Source: an uncultured Oscillospiraceae bacterium
GTDB taxonomy: Bacteria > Bacillota > Clostridia > Oscillospirales > Oscillospiraceae
Assembly: GCA_947627285.1 (NCBI GenBank)
Contig: CANQVL010000031.1
Span: 1 to 32,810, forward strand
DNA length: 32,810 bases
Direction of reading: 5' to 3'
Below are positions 1-7,774 of the stretch, piece after piece. How positions within the stretch are numbered: position 1 is the stretch's first letter; the number at the start of each line of letters is the position of its first letter. A program made the translations under genes and the position numbers. The notes under the pieces were generated by a model. It saw nothing but the letters and a program-made list of their open reading frames with translations. It was not told the DNA's origin and searched no databases.

Positions 1-3000
1 CCTTCCACGTTCAGGACGACGCCGTCCTCGCTTATCACGCAGTCGCGGACGACCTCCTCGGTCCCGTCGGGGTGGACTACCACCGCCACCGTGCCGGGTC
101 CGACGTGGGTGACGGGCACCTCCATTTTGACGGATCCTTCACCCTGGACGTGGACGTTTACCTCCGGGGCCTCCTTCGTTGACCCCGCGGAGGGCACCTC
201 AACAGGGGCCTTTACTACCCCTTCTGACCCCCCTTGGGGCACCGTTACCTCCGCATTGGTAACGTTTCCAGAGGCATCTTTACCGGTGGTTCCCACCACT
301 CCTTCGGGGGTAGTGGTGGTCTCGACAGATGTCCCGTCGGGCTTCGTCGTGGTGGTCGTGGTGGAGCCGTCGGGGTTGGTGACGGTCTCGGTTTTGGATT
401 CGTCGGGGGCGCCGGTCCCGCCGGAGCCGGGATTCGAGGGGGCGGGGGGCGCCACGTAATCAGCGACGGTCACAGCTGCGGAATCGCCGGCAAAGCTGCT
501 CTCCGTGGCCTTCAAACGGACCTCGTACTCCCCGGCGGCAAGGCCGTCGATGGACTCTCTGCCTGCCTCCACGGTGGTCCACTCGCCGCCGTCCGTCCTG
601 TACTCGTAAAGCTTCCCGCTGTCAAGGCCCGTGACGGACCCGTCGGTCCCGGCGGAAGAGGTGGGCGCCTTTCCCTGAAGCTCCGGCGCGGCGGGACGAG
701 CGGGGACGTTAACAGACTGGGGCGGGCTGTCGATGACGGCGGGTCCGCTGCCCTTCAACACGATGTTGATTGGCTTGCCAAACCATTCCGTCCTGATTGC
801 GACCGCGCTGTCCTCGCCCACCGTGACGGCTTCATCATTCACGGTGTAGCTCCCCTCGCCAAAGCCGGTGAGCTTCTCGTTTTCATAGTCGATCGTCACG
901 TTCGGCGTTGCCGCGTAAGCGGGGTCCTGAACGGTGATCTCTGTCTCCTCGCTGTAGAACGCCTCGTTCGTGGCGGAAAGGCGCACCTGATAGCTGCCGG
1001 CGGCAAGCTCGGTCTCGCCAGTGAGGGGTTCCCAGCGGCTGCCGGCTTTGTACTCATAGGTCACGCCGTCGGTGAGGCCCGTAACCCTTCCATCGGCATC
1101 CCCCGGCTTGGAGGTGTAGCCGCCGGTAAGTCCGGCGGGCGCGGCGGGACGGGCGGGGACAGCCAGCTCCAGGGCGTCGCTGTCATTGGTCTTGACGCCA
1201 TCGCCCTTCTTGACAATAGAGATCCGCGCGCCGATCCAGGTCTCATCAATGCGGATCTTACCGTCTCCGTCGGCTTTCACGGGGGCTTCGTTGATTTTGT
1301 AATCGCCATTTGGTTCAAGCCCGGTGAGCTGTTCGGCCTTATAGTAGATGGACGCCTCCGGCTGGCGCTCCGCGGTGGGGTCGTATTTGTTGACGGTCAC
1401 CGTGACAGGAGTGCCGGCGTTCTGGTTTTCGTTGGCCTTGAAGCGCACATCGTAGCCGCCTGCCGCCAAACCGGTGATCTCCGTGCCTTCCACGGTCTGC
1501 CAGTCATCTTCGCCGCCGGTCTGCTTCTTCCACTCCATAGAGGTGTCCACGCCGGTGATGTAACCGTCGTTACCGGGAATGGTCTGCTCGTTATGCGCCG
1601 TGACGCCGGCAGGCGCGGCCTGCTCGCCCTTTTGGACGGCGACGGTGACCATGGCGGTGGTCTGTGCGATCTCCTTGTAGTTCTGCTTCGTCTTCTCGCT
1701 CGCCGTGAAGGTCACCTCGTAGGACGTGACGTCCACGGTGGGCTTGATACTGCCGTCTGTCCACGCGAAATCGCCGTACTCGTTGGACGTGAAGGAAAGC
1801 TCTACGCTCTCCAGCTTCCCGTCGGGGTCGTAGGTGATGGGGCCGCTCACCGTCGGGAAGACTATCTCCGGCGCGTCGGCCTGGGTGATGCTCCACTCCT
1901 GGGTGAGGTTAGTCGGCATCTCATAGTTGCCGATCTTATCGCCGGTGATCTCCGCTTTGGCCTCATAATTTCCGACGTCCGTATGTTTATCATCGGAGAG
2001 GCTAACGGTAAGCTCATCTTCGCCCTGCTGTCCCTCAAGTACAGCGCTGACAGAATGCTCGCTGCCGTTGTAGGTAAACGTTGTCTGCCCGTCCCATGTG
2101 AGGGTCAGCGGCGCCTGGGTGATCTCCCAGGAGAGATCCTTGTTGTCCCCGATGGTGTAGTTCTTTGACGCTGTGCCGTCAAGACCGGTGACAGTGGCGG
2201 TGTAGGTCTGCGCATCGGTTCCGGTGTCGCCGGACAGGGTGACGGTAACATTGTCATCGCCCACCTTATTTGTCACCTTCGCCGTGACCGTGTGCGCCTG
2301 CCCGTCGTAGGGGAAGGTGCTCTCGCCGTCAAGCTCAAACTCGGCAACAAGTGGCTTGATTGTCAGAGTACCGAGAGAACGGACCAGCTTATAATCATCC
2401 GTGCCGCCTTCAACGACCTCGCGCACACGGTACTCGCCCACGTTTTTGGGCGCAGCGGACGTCCACGCGTTGTCGACATAGTATTCCACGCTTTTCCCGT
2501 CCGCGCTGTCCCACGGGATATTCTGTCCGTTGTAGTCATTCTCCCGGGAATCGCCGGTCCCTTCGAGCTCAATGATCAGCTTGCCGTTTTCATAATAGCA
2601 CCTGTAGGTTTTTCCGGTTTCCAGCTGATAGCCGTTGATGTTGGCGGTGAAGGTGATGTCCTGCGTAGTGCCGCTCATAAAGCTGGCAGTCATCATCTCT
2701 TGTGTCGTAACCGAAACAGCACCGCTCGCCGTTACGGTGGCGGGGCTGGTTTCCGTCGCGTTCCTGTCAATCGCGATCTTGCCGCCGAACGCGCCCAACG
2801 CGGTCAGTGTCGAACCGCCCTTCATGATTAATACCGCGTCAGCGCGGTCAGAGGGATACCGTGTACCCGAAATCGTGGCGTCTTGGAACGTGTTATCGTA
2901 GAAAACGATCAAATTATCTGTATTGGAGGCAGATGCCGTTTTCTCGGGAACGGTCAGAGACGCCCCATTTTCCAGTGTCACAGTCGCTCCGGGCATAAAC

Positions 3001-4610
3001 TTGATGCGCTCATTGAAAGTCCAATTTCCGCTGAATGAGAAATCCATGTCTCCATCAAAAGGATAGATATAGTCTCTTGTTGAAAGCGCACCTGCTGCAG
3101 GAACAGTTATGGAGCTGGAGTAAAGCCCGCCGTCACCGTCAAATACGAGCTTTTCTCGTCCATCAATATATGTTTTCGACACAGACCCGCTCGTGAACCG
3201 GAACAGACCGTTGCTGTTGTCTACCTGCGGAAAACGCGTGCGCTGATATCCTCCGTCGGCAAACATTTTCACCGTTCCGGAAAGCGTGCTGTCATGCTGA
3301 AGAAGAATTTGTACCTCAATGTTGTGCATTTTGAACTCGTTCATGGGGTAAACATGTCCCGCCATAACAGCGCCCGATGCCGCCGAACCGCCGCGCCAAT
3401 TGATGACCACATACAAATCGTAGACCTTGCCGCCGGACGCAACGTCAATGGAGCCGCTGCCCCTGACATAGCCGTTCACATCCAGTAGCCCGCCCTCATT
3501 AACTTCGATCCTGCCGTTCAGTTGAACCTCTCCGTAGCCGCCGTTGACGTCCTGGTCATAATGGCCCGCAATGTTGCGTCCGGTTACGGCGTTGACAAGC
3601 ATTGTACCGCTCACCGAAACGACAGCGTCCTCGGGAACGGTGAGGGTGCAATAAAGTGTTCCGTTGGGCCCCGTAGTACCTTTTGCAGTCGTTCCGTCAG
3701 GAGAAAACCCGTTGGTATACCCGGCATCATTCTCCATACAGGGAATGAGGAACGTAATACCCGTTGGAACGGTAAATCCGTTTTCCGCTGTCCAGTCCAC
3801 AAGGAGCGATACGGTTTTGGCATCCCCAGCCTGCGCCGCCTCGATAGCTGAACCGTAGTCATAATAGAATTGACCGCCCACATCAAATACAGGCTCATTT
3901 GTTCCAATAAATTTAGCTTCGACCGTAGTGTCTTTGTCAAACTTCAGGGTAGTGCTGAGCTCACGGCTAAACAATTTGCCGTCAACGATCCAGCCAAAGA
4001 AACGGTATCCGTCAGACGGCTCTGCTTCAACAGAATACCCCTCTGCCGCCGTTTTATCGCTGAACACTTTTGTCGCGTCGAGCGGCACTTTGTCCACAGT
4101 AACGGTTCCATTCATTGGCTGGGTAAATGTAATGTTCGCTTTTGCGTCCAAAGCAATCAAGGAAATATTGGTGATGCTGATTGATGTTTCCCCGTCTGTG
4201 TAACTGCCTCCTTTGGCATTCAATTTAATGATGGCAGAACCGCTTGCAGCCAATTCTTTTTCAAAGGTGCCTTCGCCTGTTTTTGTCGCACCGTCGATTG
4301 TGACTGATTGTGAATTCGATGTAATACTATATTGAAAGGAAAGATGTACTTTTCCCTCACTGTTGTTTGTAAGTGTTAACGTGGAAGTTCCGGTTTTACC
4401 ACAACTCGCCGTCATCACACCGTTGATTTCAGTACCTTGTGCAGTCCATGTGCCGTTGCCATCGTCACTAAGACCAATGCGGTTATCATCTAAACTGCCG
4501 GAGACAGCGGCAAAGGATGTAATGACAGTACCGGGTAAAATGCTTATTATGAGCGCTAATGTTAAAGAAAAGACAAGCGCCCTTTTGAGAACGCTTTTAA
4601 TCAAATTCAT
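1..4610 (-). CDS. Large secreted repeat surface protein, 3' end outside window
   Basis: The frame is open from an ATG at 4610 to the window edge (1,536 codons), so the C-terminus is missing. Residues 1-35 form a signal peptide (basic start, hydrophobic core, SFAA). An InlB-like repeat (GYSVEAEP...FFGWIVDG) lies near residues 183-212. A region of strand-rich, glycine- and asparagine-containing motifs follows. Two MBG/YDG-type domains (FPYDGQAHTVTA, FTYNGSEHSVSA) lie near 750-910, and three repeats of the type LAAGxYxVRLxAT begin near 997, 1148 and 1302. From about 1385 a Thr-rich stalk (PDGSTTTTTTKPDG) begins. In clostridial S-layer proteins such a stalk normally leads into SLH domains, which would lie off the left edge; that is inference. 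The ATG overlaps the stop of the upstream Lgt-like gene (ATGA). GGAGG sits only 2 nt from this ATG but 7 nt from a TTG at codon 3, so the start could be TTG at 4604. Likely a cell-surface adhesin or S-layer component; ligand unknown. Confidence 0.88.
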   Translation of the reverse strand, partial: MNLIKSVLKRALVFSLTLALIISILPGTVITSFAAVSGSLDDNRIGLSDDGNGTWTAQGTEINGVMTASCGKTGTSTLTLTNNSEGKVHLSFQYSITSNSQSVTIDGATKTGEGTFEKELAASGSAIIKLNAKGGSYTDGETSISITNISLIALDAKANITFTQPMNGTVTVDKVPLDATKVFSDKTAAEGYSVEAEPSDGYRFFGWIVDGKLFSRELSTTLKFDKDTTVEAKFIGTNEPVFDVGGQFYYDYGSAIEAAQAGDAKTVSLLVDWTAENGFTVPTGITFLIPCMENDAGYTNGFSPDGTTAKGTTGPNGTLYCTLTVPEDAVVSVSGTMLVNAVTGRNIAGHYDQDVNGGYGEVQLNGRIEVNEGGLLDVNGYVRGSGSIDVASGGKVYDLYVVINWRGGSAASGAVMAGHVYPMNEFKMHNIEVQILLQHDSTLSGTVKMFADGGYQRTRFPQVDNSNGLFRFTSGSVSKTYIDGREKLVFDGDGGLYSSSITVPAAGALSTRDYIYPFDGDMDFSFSGNWTFNERIKFMPGATVTLENGASLTVPEKTASASNTDNLIVFYDNTFQDATISGTRYPSDRADAVLIMKGGSTLTALGAFGGKIAIDRNATETSPATVTASGAVSVTTQEMMTASFMSGTTQDITFTANINGYQLETGKTYRCYYENGKLIIELEGTGDSRENDYNGQNIPWDSADGKSVEYYVDNAWTSAAPKNVGEYRVREVVEGGTDDYKLVRSLGTLTIKPLVAEFELDGESTFPYDGQAHTVTAKVTNKVGDDNVTVTLSGDTGTDAQTYTATVTGLDGTASKNYTIGDNKDLSWEITQAPLTLTWDGQTTFTYNGSEHSVSAVLEGQQGEDELTVSLSDDKHTDVGNYEAKAEITGDKIGNYEMPTNLTQEWSITQADAPEIVFPTVSGPITYDPDGKLESVELSFTSNEYGDFAWTDGSIKPTVDVTSYEVTFTASEKTKQNYKEIAQTTAMVTVAVQKGEQAAPAGVTAHNEQTIPGNDGYITGVDTSMEWKKQTGGEDDWQTVEGTEITGLAAGGYDVRFKANENQNAGTPVTVTVNKYDPTAERQPEASIYYKAEQLTGLEPNGDYKINEAPVKADGDGKIRIDETWIGARISIVKKGDGVKTNDSDALELAVPARPAAPAGLTGGYTSKPGDADGRVTGLTDGVTYEYKAGSRWEPLTGETELAAGSYQVRLSATNEAFYSEETEITVQDPAYAATPNVTIDYENEKLTGFGEGSYTVNDEAVTVGEDSAVAIRTEWFGKPINIVLKGSGPAVIDSPPQSVNVPARPAAPELQGKAPTSSAGTDGSVTGLDSGKLYEYRTDGGEWTTVEAGRESIDGLAAGEYEVRLKATESSFAGDSAAVTVADYVAPPAPSNPGSGGTGAPDESKTETVTNPDGSTTTTTTKPDGTSVETTTTPEGVVGTTGKDASGNVTNAEVTVPQGGSEGVVKAPVEVPSAGSTKEAPEVNVHVQGEGSVKMEVPVTHVGPGTVAVVVHPDGTEEVVRDCVISEDGVVLNVE

Positions 4611-5302
4611 GACCTCCTTCGACCAGTGCTTCTTCCTTCTCTTGAGGATATCTCAAAATAAATAGCACTGCCTATGATAATACTTACAACTGCCCAAATA
4701 TGTCCAAAGTGAAGAGGGCCAAAAACGCGGGCGTTTGACCTGAACCATTCTTCAAAAAAGCGGAAAAAGCCATAAGCCATCATGTAAAATGGCCACACTT
4801 CACCGCGGGGTCCTTTGCCCATAACGCGTTTGTCAAGGAAAAACAAAAGGACTCCGTGAAAAACCAGCTCCGCCTCTCGGGTCGGCCAACGGTACACTTG
4901 ACTTCCCGGAATAGAACTGCCGAGGCAGCAGCCGGACATGATGCAGTTGATCCTCGCAAAGAACAGCGTTGTAACCGTTAAAACGGCGGCAACGTCCAGT
5001 ACATCGGCTATTTTTCGCTTAAAGAGCTTTGCGGTAAAAATACAGATTATCGGGAGAAGTATAATGCCTCCAAAAAGGCTCTGACCGCTTTGCAGAGGAT
5101 TCCCCCAATTTTCCATCCCCGCAAAAACTCTCACGCAAAAAACACCGACGAATGTGTGTATCAGCGAAACAACAGGAATTACCCAAATTGGCATTGGCAG
5201 CATGCCCCTGTATCTCCACAGCCAGAAGCAGTTGATTACCGCTCCCACGGCAAGGCACAGGGCAAGCGTATGTTCTTGCGCCCATTGGAGAACGCCTTCC
5301 AT
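4607..5302 (-). CDS. Divergent Lgt-family (prolipoprotein diacylglyceryl transferase-like) membrane protein
   Basis: A 231-residue protein with about seven hydrophobic segments. The Lgt family fold is suggested by SLFGGII (residues 76-81), RINCIMSGCCLG (117-128), PTREAELVFHG (140-150) and YGFFRFFEEWFR (177-188). Arg117, Arg181 and Glu185 match conserved Lgt positions. By my alignment, however, the Asn and essential Glu of the classical RxxNFxNxExxG signature are Cys120 and Cys125. It therefore belongs to a divergent branch and may not be a diacylglyceryl transferase. ATG 5302 is chosen because AAAGGAG sits 5 nt upstream; a longer TTG start at 5317 would lie before that site. The stop overlaps the start of the next surface gene, whose N-terminus has no lipobox. 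It lies about 100 bp downstream of an S-layer-like gene, with a hairpin between. Family placement is fairly sure; activity is not. Confidence 0.8.
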   Translation of the reverse strand: MEGVLQWAQEHTLALCLAVGAVINCFWLWRYRGMLPMPIWVIPVVSLIHTFVGVFCVRVFAGMENWGNPLQSGQSLFGGIILLPIICIFTAKLFKRKIADVLDVAAVLTVTTLFFARINCIMSGCCLGSSIPGSQVYRWPTREAELVFHGVLLFFLDKRVMGKGPRGEVWPFYMMAYGFFRFFEEWFRSNARVFGPLHFGHIWAVVSIIIGSAIYFEISSREGRSTGRRRS

Positions 5303-5351
5303 TTTAACTCCTTTCAATTCGCCAAATCGGTAAAAAATGGTATACCAAAAG

Positions 5352-5381
5352 CGGTGGCAAGCAGTTTACTGCCTGCCACCG
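5352..5381 (-). terminator. Hairpin after the N-terminal-SLH gene, possible leaky terminator
   Basis: A 13-bp stem with one A/C mismatch and a 4-nt loop. On the minus strand it is followed by GCTTTTGG, a short U tract. It sits just downstream of the 7491-5401 gene and before the Lgt-like gene. I see no convincing promoter between hairpin and gene, so partial read-through could set the ratio of S-layer-like protein to the downstream pair. Confidence 0.55.
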
Positions 5382-5400
5382 GGTAATGTTTTGGGGGTGA

Positions 5401-7491
5401 TTAGCCTCCAAAGGGAATATGAAGGATCACAACGATGGTCTCAGTGGCGTTGAAGCCCATGGACGCCTGAAGGTCGATGGTCACCGTCACGGGGACAGCG
5501 TAATAGCCGCTTCCCACTTCTTCTTTGGTAAGAGCATAGCTTCCTATATTAGTATTGCCTATAGTGTTTTTTCCGCTACCGAACATTGCGGTGACACCGG
5601 CAAAAAACTTCTGCCATTCGGACTGACCAGTTGGGTTGAACTCTTTGGAGGTCAACTCAATTCCGCCGACTTTGATGGAGGTCATTTTGCTGAGGACCTT
5701 ATTGATAAGGGCGCTATTGCTGTTGATGGTTCCGAGTAAAGACTTGATGTTGGGAGCGTCGTCCTCTCCGAAGATAGAGCTGTTATCAGCGGAGCCAAGC
5801 ACATTGAGAGCGGCACCAACGGTCACTTTTTCAAATGCGTCTTTATCGTTCTTGTGCTCCTTAAGCGCGTTCAGCAGGCTCGGCGGCATTTCCACGCCGA
5901 TAACGATGTACTTATCCTCACCGGTAACATTTTCAAGGATATCGCCAGTGCCATAGGTTTCCTTAATCTCATCCACAGTCATCTGCTTCATGGAGAGGTA
6001 TGTGGCAAGCTTACCGGCAAGAGCCTGGACTTTCTCAACATCATCGCCCTTGAGCTGGATGGTGAGGGAGACAGGTTTGGTATCGGTTGCACTGCCGTCG
6101 GGTGCCGTGACTGTGCCTTCAAGCTCCTTGTATGTATAGACATCGTTGTCATCCGGAGTCATCTCGCTCAGCTTGACAAAGAAGCCGTTGGCAACGTCAA
6201 CAAGGGCCGCCTTGAGGTTGGTGTTATTAAACTGCTTTTCCGCATAAACCTCGAGCTCTTCTTCGCCAACCTTGATTTTGAGAGTGGCTTCGCCGAATTT
6301 TTCGTCGAGGGCTTTTTTAACTTCGGTCATCAGACCTTCAAGTTTCTCACTGCCAACAGCCTCTTCGCTGGCGGAGATCTTATCGGCGTCAAGGGTCAGG
6401 GTGTAAGTGCCGTTGCTGCCATCGGCAATGATAAGATCTTGCAGACCCAGGTCTGTAAGGATGCCCTTGAGAGCAGTCCAGGTATCATCCGCCGCTTCCT
6501 CTGCCTTGTTGGTATCAACAACAACAGGAGGATTGTAGGGAGGCGCCGGTTCGGGGACAACTACGTCCTTGTCGGGGTCGGCGCTGACGTCGATGCCGTT
6601 TGCGGTGACGTTCTCGGCGGTCTCGGAGGCGGTGATCTCGGTGCCCACGGGGGCGCCGGATATGGCGACGTCGCTGACGGTCACGTTGACGGTGGGAGTG
6701 CCGGTGACGCCCTTCATGTCAACTGTGCCGGCCTCGCCGGAGACTACGATGGGCATATCGTTGGCGTCGCCAGTCACGGTCACGTTATCGGCGACCACGA
6801 GGGTGATCTTGCCGTCCTCGCCGATCTCAACGGTGTCGCCGGTCTCGTTGGCGTAGCCGCCGATGAGGTTGTCAAGCAGGAGCGCGGCGCCCTCGCGGGT
6901 CATAAGGCCCAGGGGGTTGACCTCGTTGTTGCTGCCCTTCACGGCGCCCATCTTGTGGAGCGCTTTTATGTAGGGGGCGGCATAGTCGGCGGCGTCGCCG
7001 ATGTCGTCAAAGTCCTCGGCGTCCTCCTCAACGGGATTCACGCCAAGGGTCTTGGCGATGGTGACGAACATCTGCTCGCGGGTGAGCTCGCCGTGAGGAG
7101 CGAGAGACAGGCTGACAGTCTCGCCGTTCTCGTCAAGGGTGGGAATTCCCGTGACGATGCCGGCTGCCACGACCTTGGCTGCAGCGGCTCTCTCCCACTC
7201 GACGGTGGGAATGTCGTCAAACGCGGAGAGGTCATCCTCCTTGACCAGGTTCAGGAGGTTGGCGATGATGGCAAAGCCCTCTATTCTGGACATTTTGCCC
7301 TGGGGGTTGAAGGCGTCATTGCCGTCGCCGGTGATGACGCCCTCATCGGCCCATCTTTCGATGGCGTCGGCGTAGCTTGCGTTGGTGGCTTCATCAATAT
7401 CCGTGAATTCAGCCGCCAGCGCCGCGACAGGTACAAGAGCCAGCACCATGCACAGGCTCAGTACGAGCGCAAGGATCCCTTTCTTCTTCAT
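5401..7491 (-). CDS. S-layer-like surface protein with three N-terminal SLH domains
   Basis: A 696-residue secreted protein. Signal peptide: residues 1-26 (MKKKGILALVL...AALA). Three SLH domains follow at about 29-82 (FTDIDEATNASYADAIERWA), 86-150 and 156-214. SLH domains anchor proteins non-covalently to secondary cell-wall polymers. A short Val/Thr-rich region at about 220-310 (VTVTGDANDMPIVVSG) leads to a Pro-rich linker (PEPAPPYNPP). The 370-residue C-terminal part is not recognised; it alternates strands with amphipathic helices, has no cysteine and ends in TIVVILHIPFGG. The start has GAGGTG 5 nt upstream. A near-consensus promoter and a structured leader of about 135 nt precede it, typical of an abundant surface protein. 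Very probably an S-layer or S-layer-associated protein. Confidence 0.9.
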   Translation of the reverse strand: MKKKGILALVLSLCMVLALVPVAALAAEFTDIDEATNASYADAIERWADEGVITGDGNDAFNPQGKMSRIEGFAIIANLLNLVKEDDLSAFDDIPTVEWERAAAAKVVAAGIVTGIPTLDENGETVSLSLAPHGELTREQMFVTIAKTLGVNPVEEDAEDFDDIGDAADYAAPYIKALHKMGAVKGSNNEVNPLGLMTREGAALLLDNLIGGYANETGDTVEIGEDGKITLVVADNVTVTGDANDMPIVVSGEAGTVDMKGVTGTPTVNVTVSDVAISGAPVGTEITASETAENVTANGIDVSADPDKDVVVPEPAPPYNPPVVVDTNKAEEAADDTWTALKGILTDLGLQDLIIADGSNGTYTLTLDADKISASEEAVGSEKLEGLMTEVKKALDEKFGEATLKIKVGEEELEVYAEKQFNNTNLKAALVDVANGFFVKLSEMTPDDNDVYTYKELEGTVTAPDGSATDTKPVSLTIQLKGDDVEKVQALAGKLATYLSMKQMTVDEIKETYGTGDILENVTGEDKYIVIGVEMPPSLLNALKEHKNDKDAFEKVTVGAALNVLGSADNSSIFGEDDAPNIKSLLGTINSNSALINKVLSKMTSIKVGGIELTSKEFNPTGQSEWQKFFAGVTAMFGSGKNTIGNTNIGSYALTKEEVGSGYYAVPVTVTIDLQASMGFNATETIVVILHIPFGG

Positions 7492-7626
7492 AATATCACC
7501 TCATTAAAATATTGCCGGGATCTCCGCTTAGATATTTCCACATAAGCGCTGTCGATCGGACGGGGGTCGCGGTCCCGCCGGCGCCGGTGTGATGTGGTAG
7601 GATCATAACTACAGATCCCGACTGTT
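7492..7626 (-). other. Structured 5' leader of the S-layer-like gene
   Basis: The predicted transcript leader is about 135 nt. Its ends are complementary: CGGGATCT at 7516-7523 pairs with AGATCCCG at 7613-7620, and TTGCC at 7512-7516 could pair with GGCAA at 7629-7633, at the transcript start. The enclosed 90 nt include the palindrome CCGGCGCCGG. Such leaders often stabilise S-layer mRNAs, but no known riboswitch was recognised. Confidence 0.45.
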
Positions 7627-7632
7627 GCGGCA

Positions 7633-7661
7633 ATTATAACATCACTCGGGGAAAATAGCAA
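7633..7661 (-). promoter_or_regulatory. Sigma-A promoter of the S-layer-like gene
   Basis: On the minus strand TTGCTA (7656-7661) and TATAAT (7633-7638) are separated by 17 bp. The -10 is extended by TG (TGTTATAAT). Transcription would start near 7626, giving a leader of about 135 nt before the ATG at 7491. Confidence 0.85.
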
Positions 7662-7711
7662 GTGTTTTCATATGGTAAATTGATATATTATTTTTAAATT
7701 TGCATGAACAG

Positions 7712-7747
7712 AAAAAATCCGCGCCCCGCACGGTGTGCGGGGCGCGG
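7712..7747 (-). terminator. Intrinsic terminator of the C-terminal-SLH surface gene
   Basis: A perfect 13-bp GC-only-rich stem (7719-7731 with 7735-7747, loop of 3 nt) is followed on the minus strand by ATTTTTTC (7711-7718). It lies 28 bp beyond the stop at 7775 and separates that gene from the promoter of the next. Confidence 0.93.
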
Positions 7748-7774
7748 AAAATGGGTGATATGGAAGAATTTGTG

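Noticed and set aside
234-2168. Long plus-strand reading frame (644 codons) opposite the left surface gene
   Set aside because: It has no ribosome site, low-complexity Gly/Arg/Val-rich translation, and lies antisense to a clear secreted repeat protein with signal peptide and domains.
4320-4610. Lipoprotein signal at the start of the giant surface gene, which would explain the Lgt-like neighbour
   Set aside because: No cysteine follows the hydrophobic segment; the site looks like an ordinary signal peptidase I cleavage at SFAA.
5854-7545. Long plus-strand reading frame (563 codons) opposite the S-layer-like gene
   Set aside because: Its product is an anti-codon shadow (repeated GDG/VDG) of the SLH gene, without a start site or recognisable domain.
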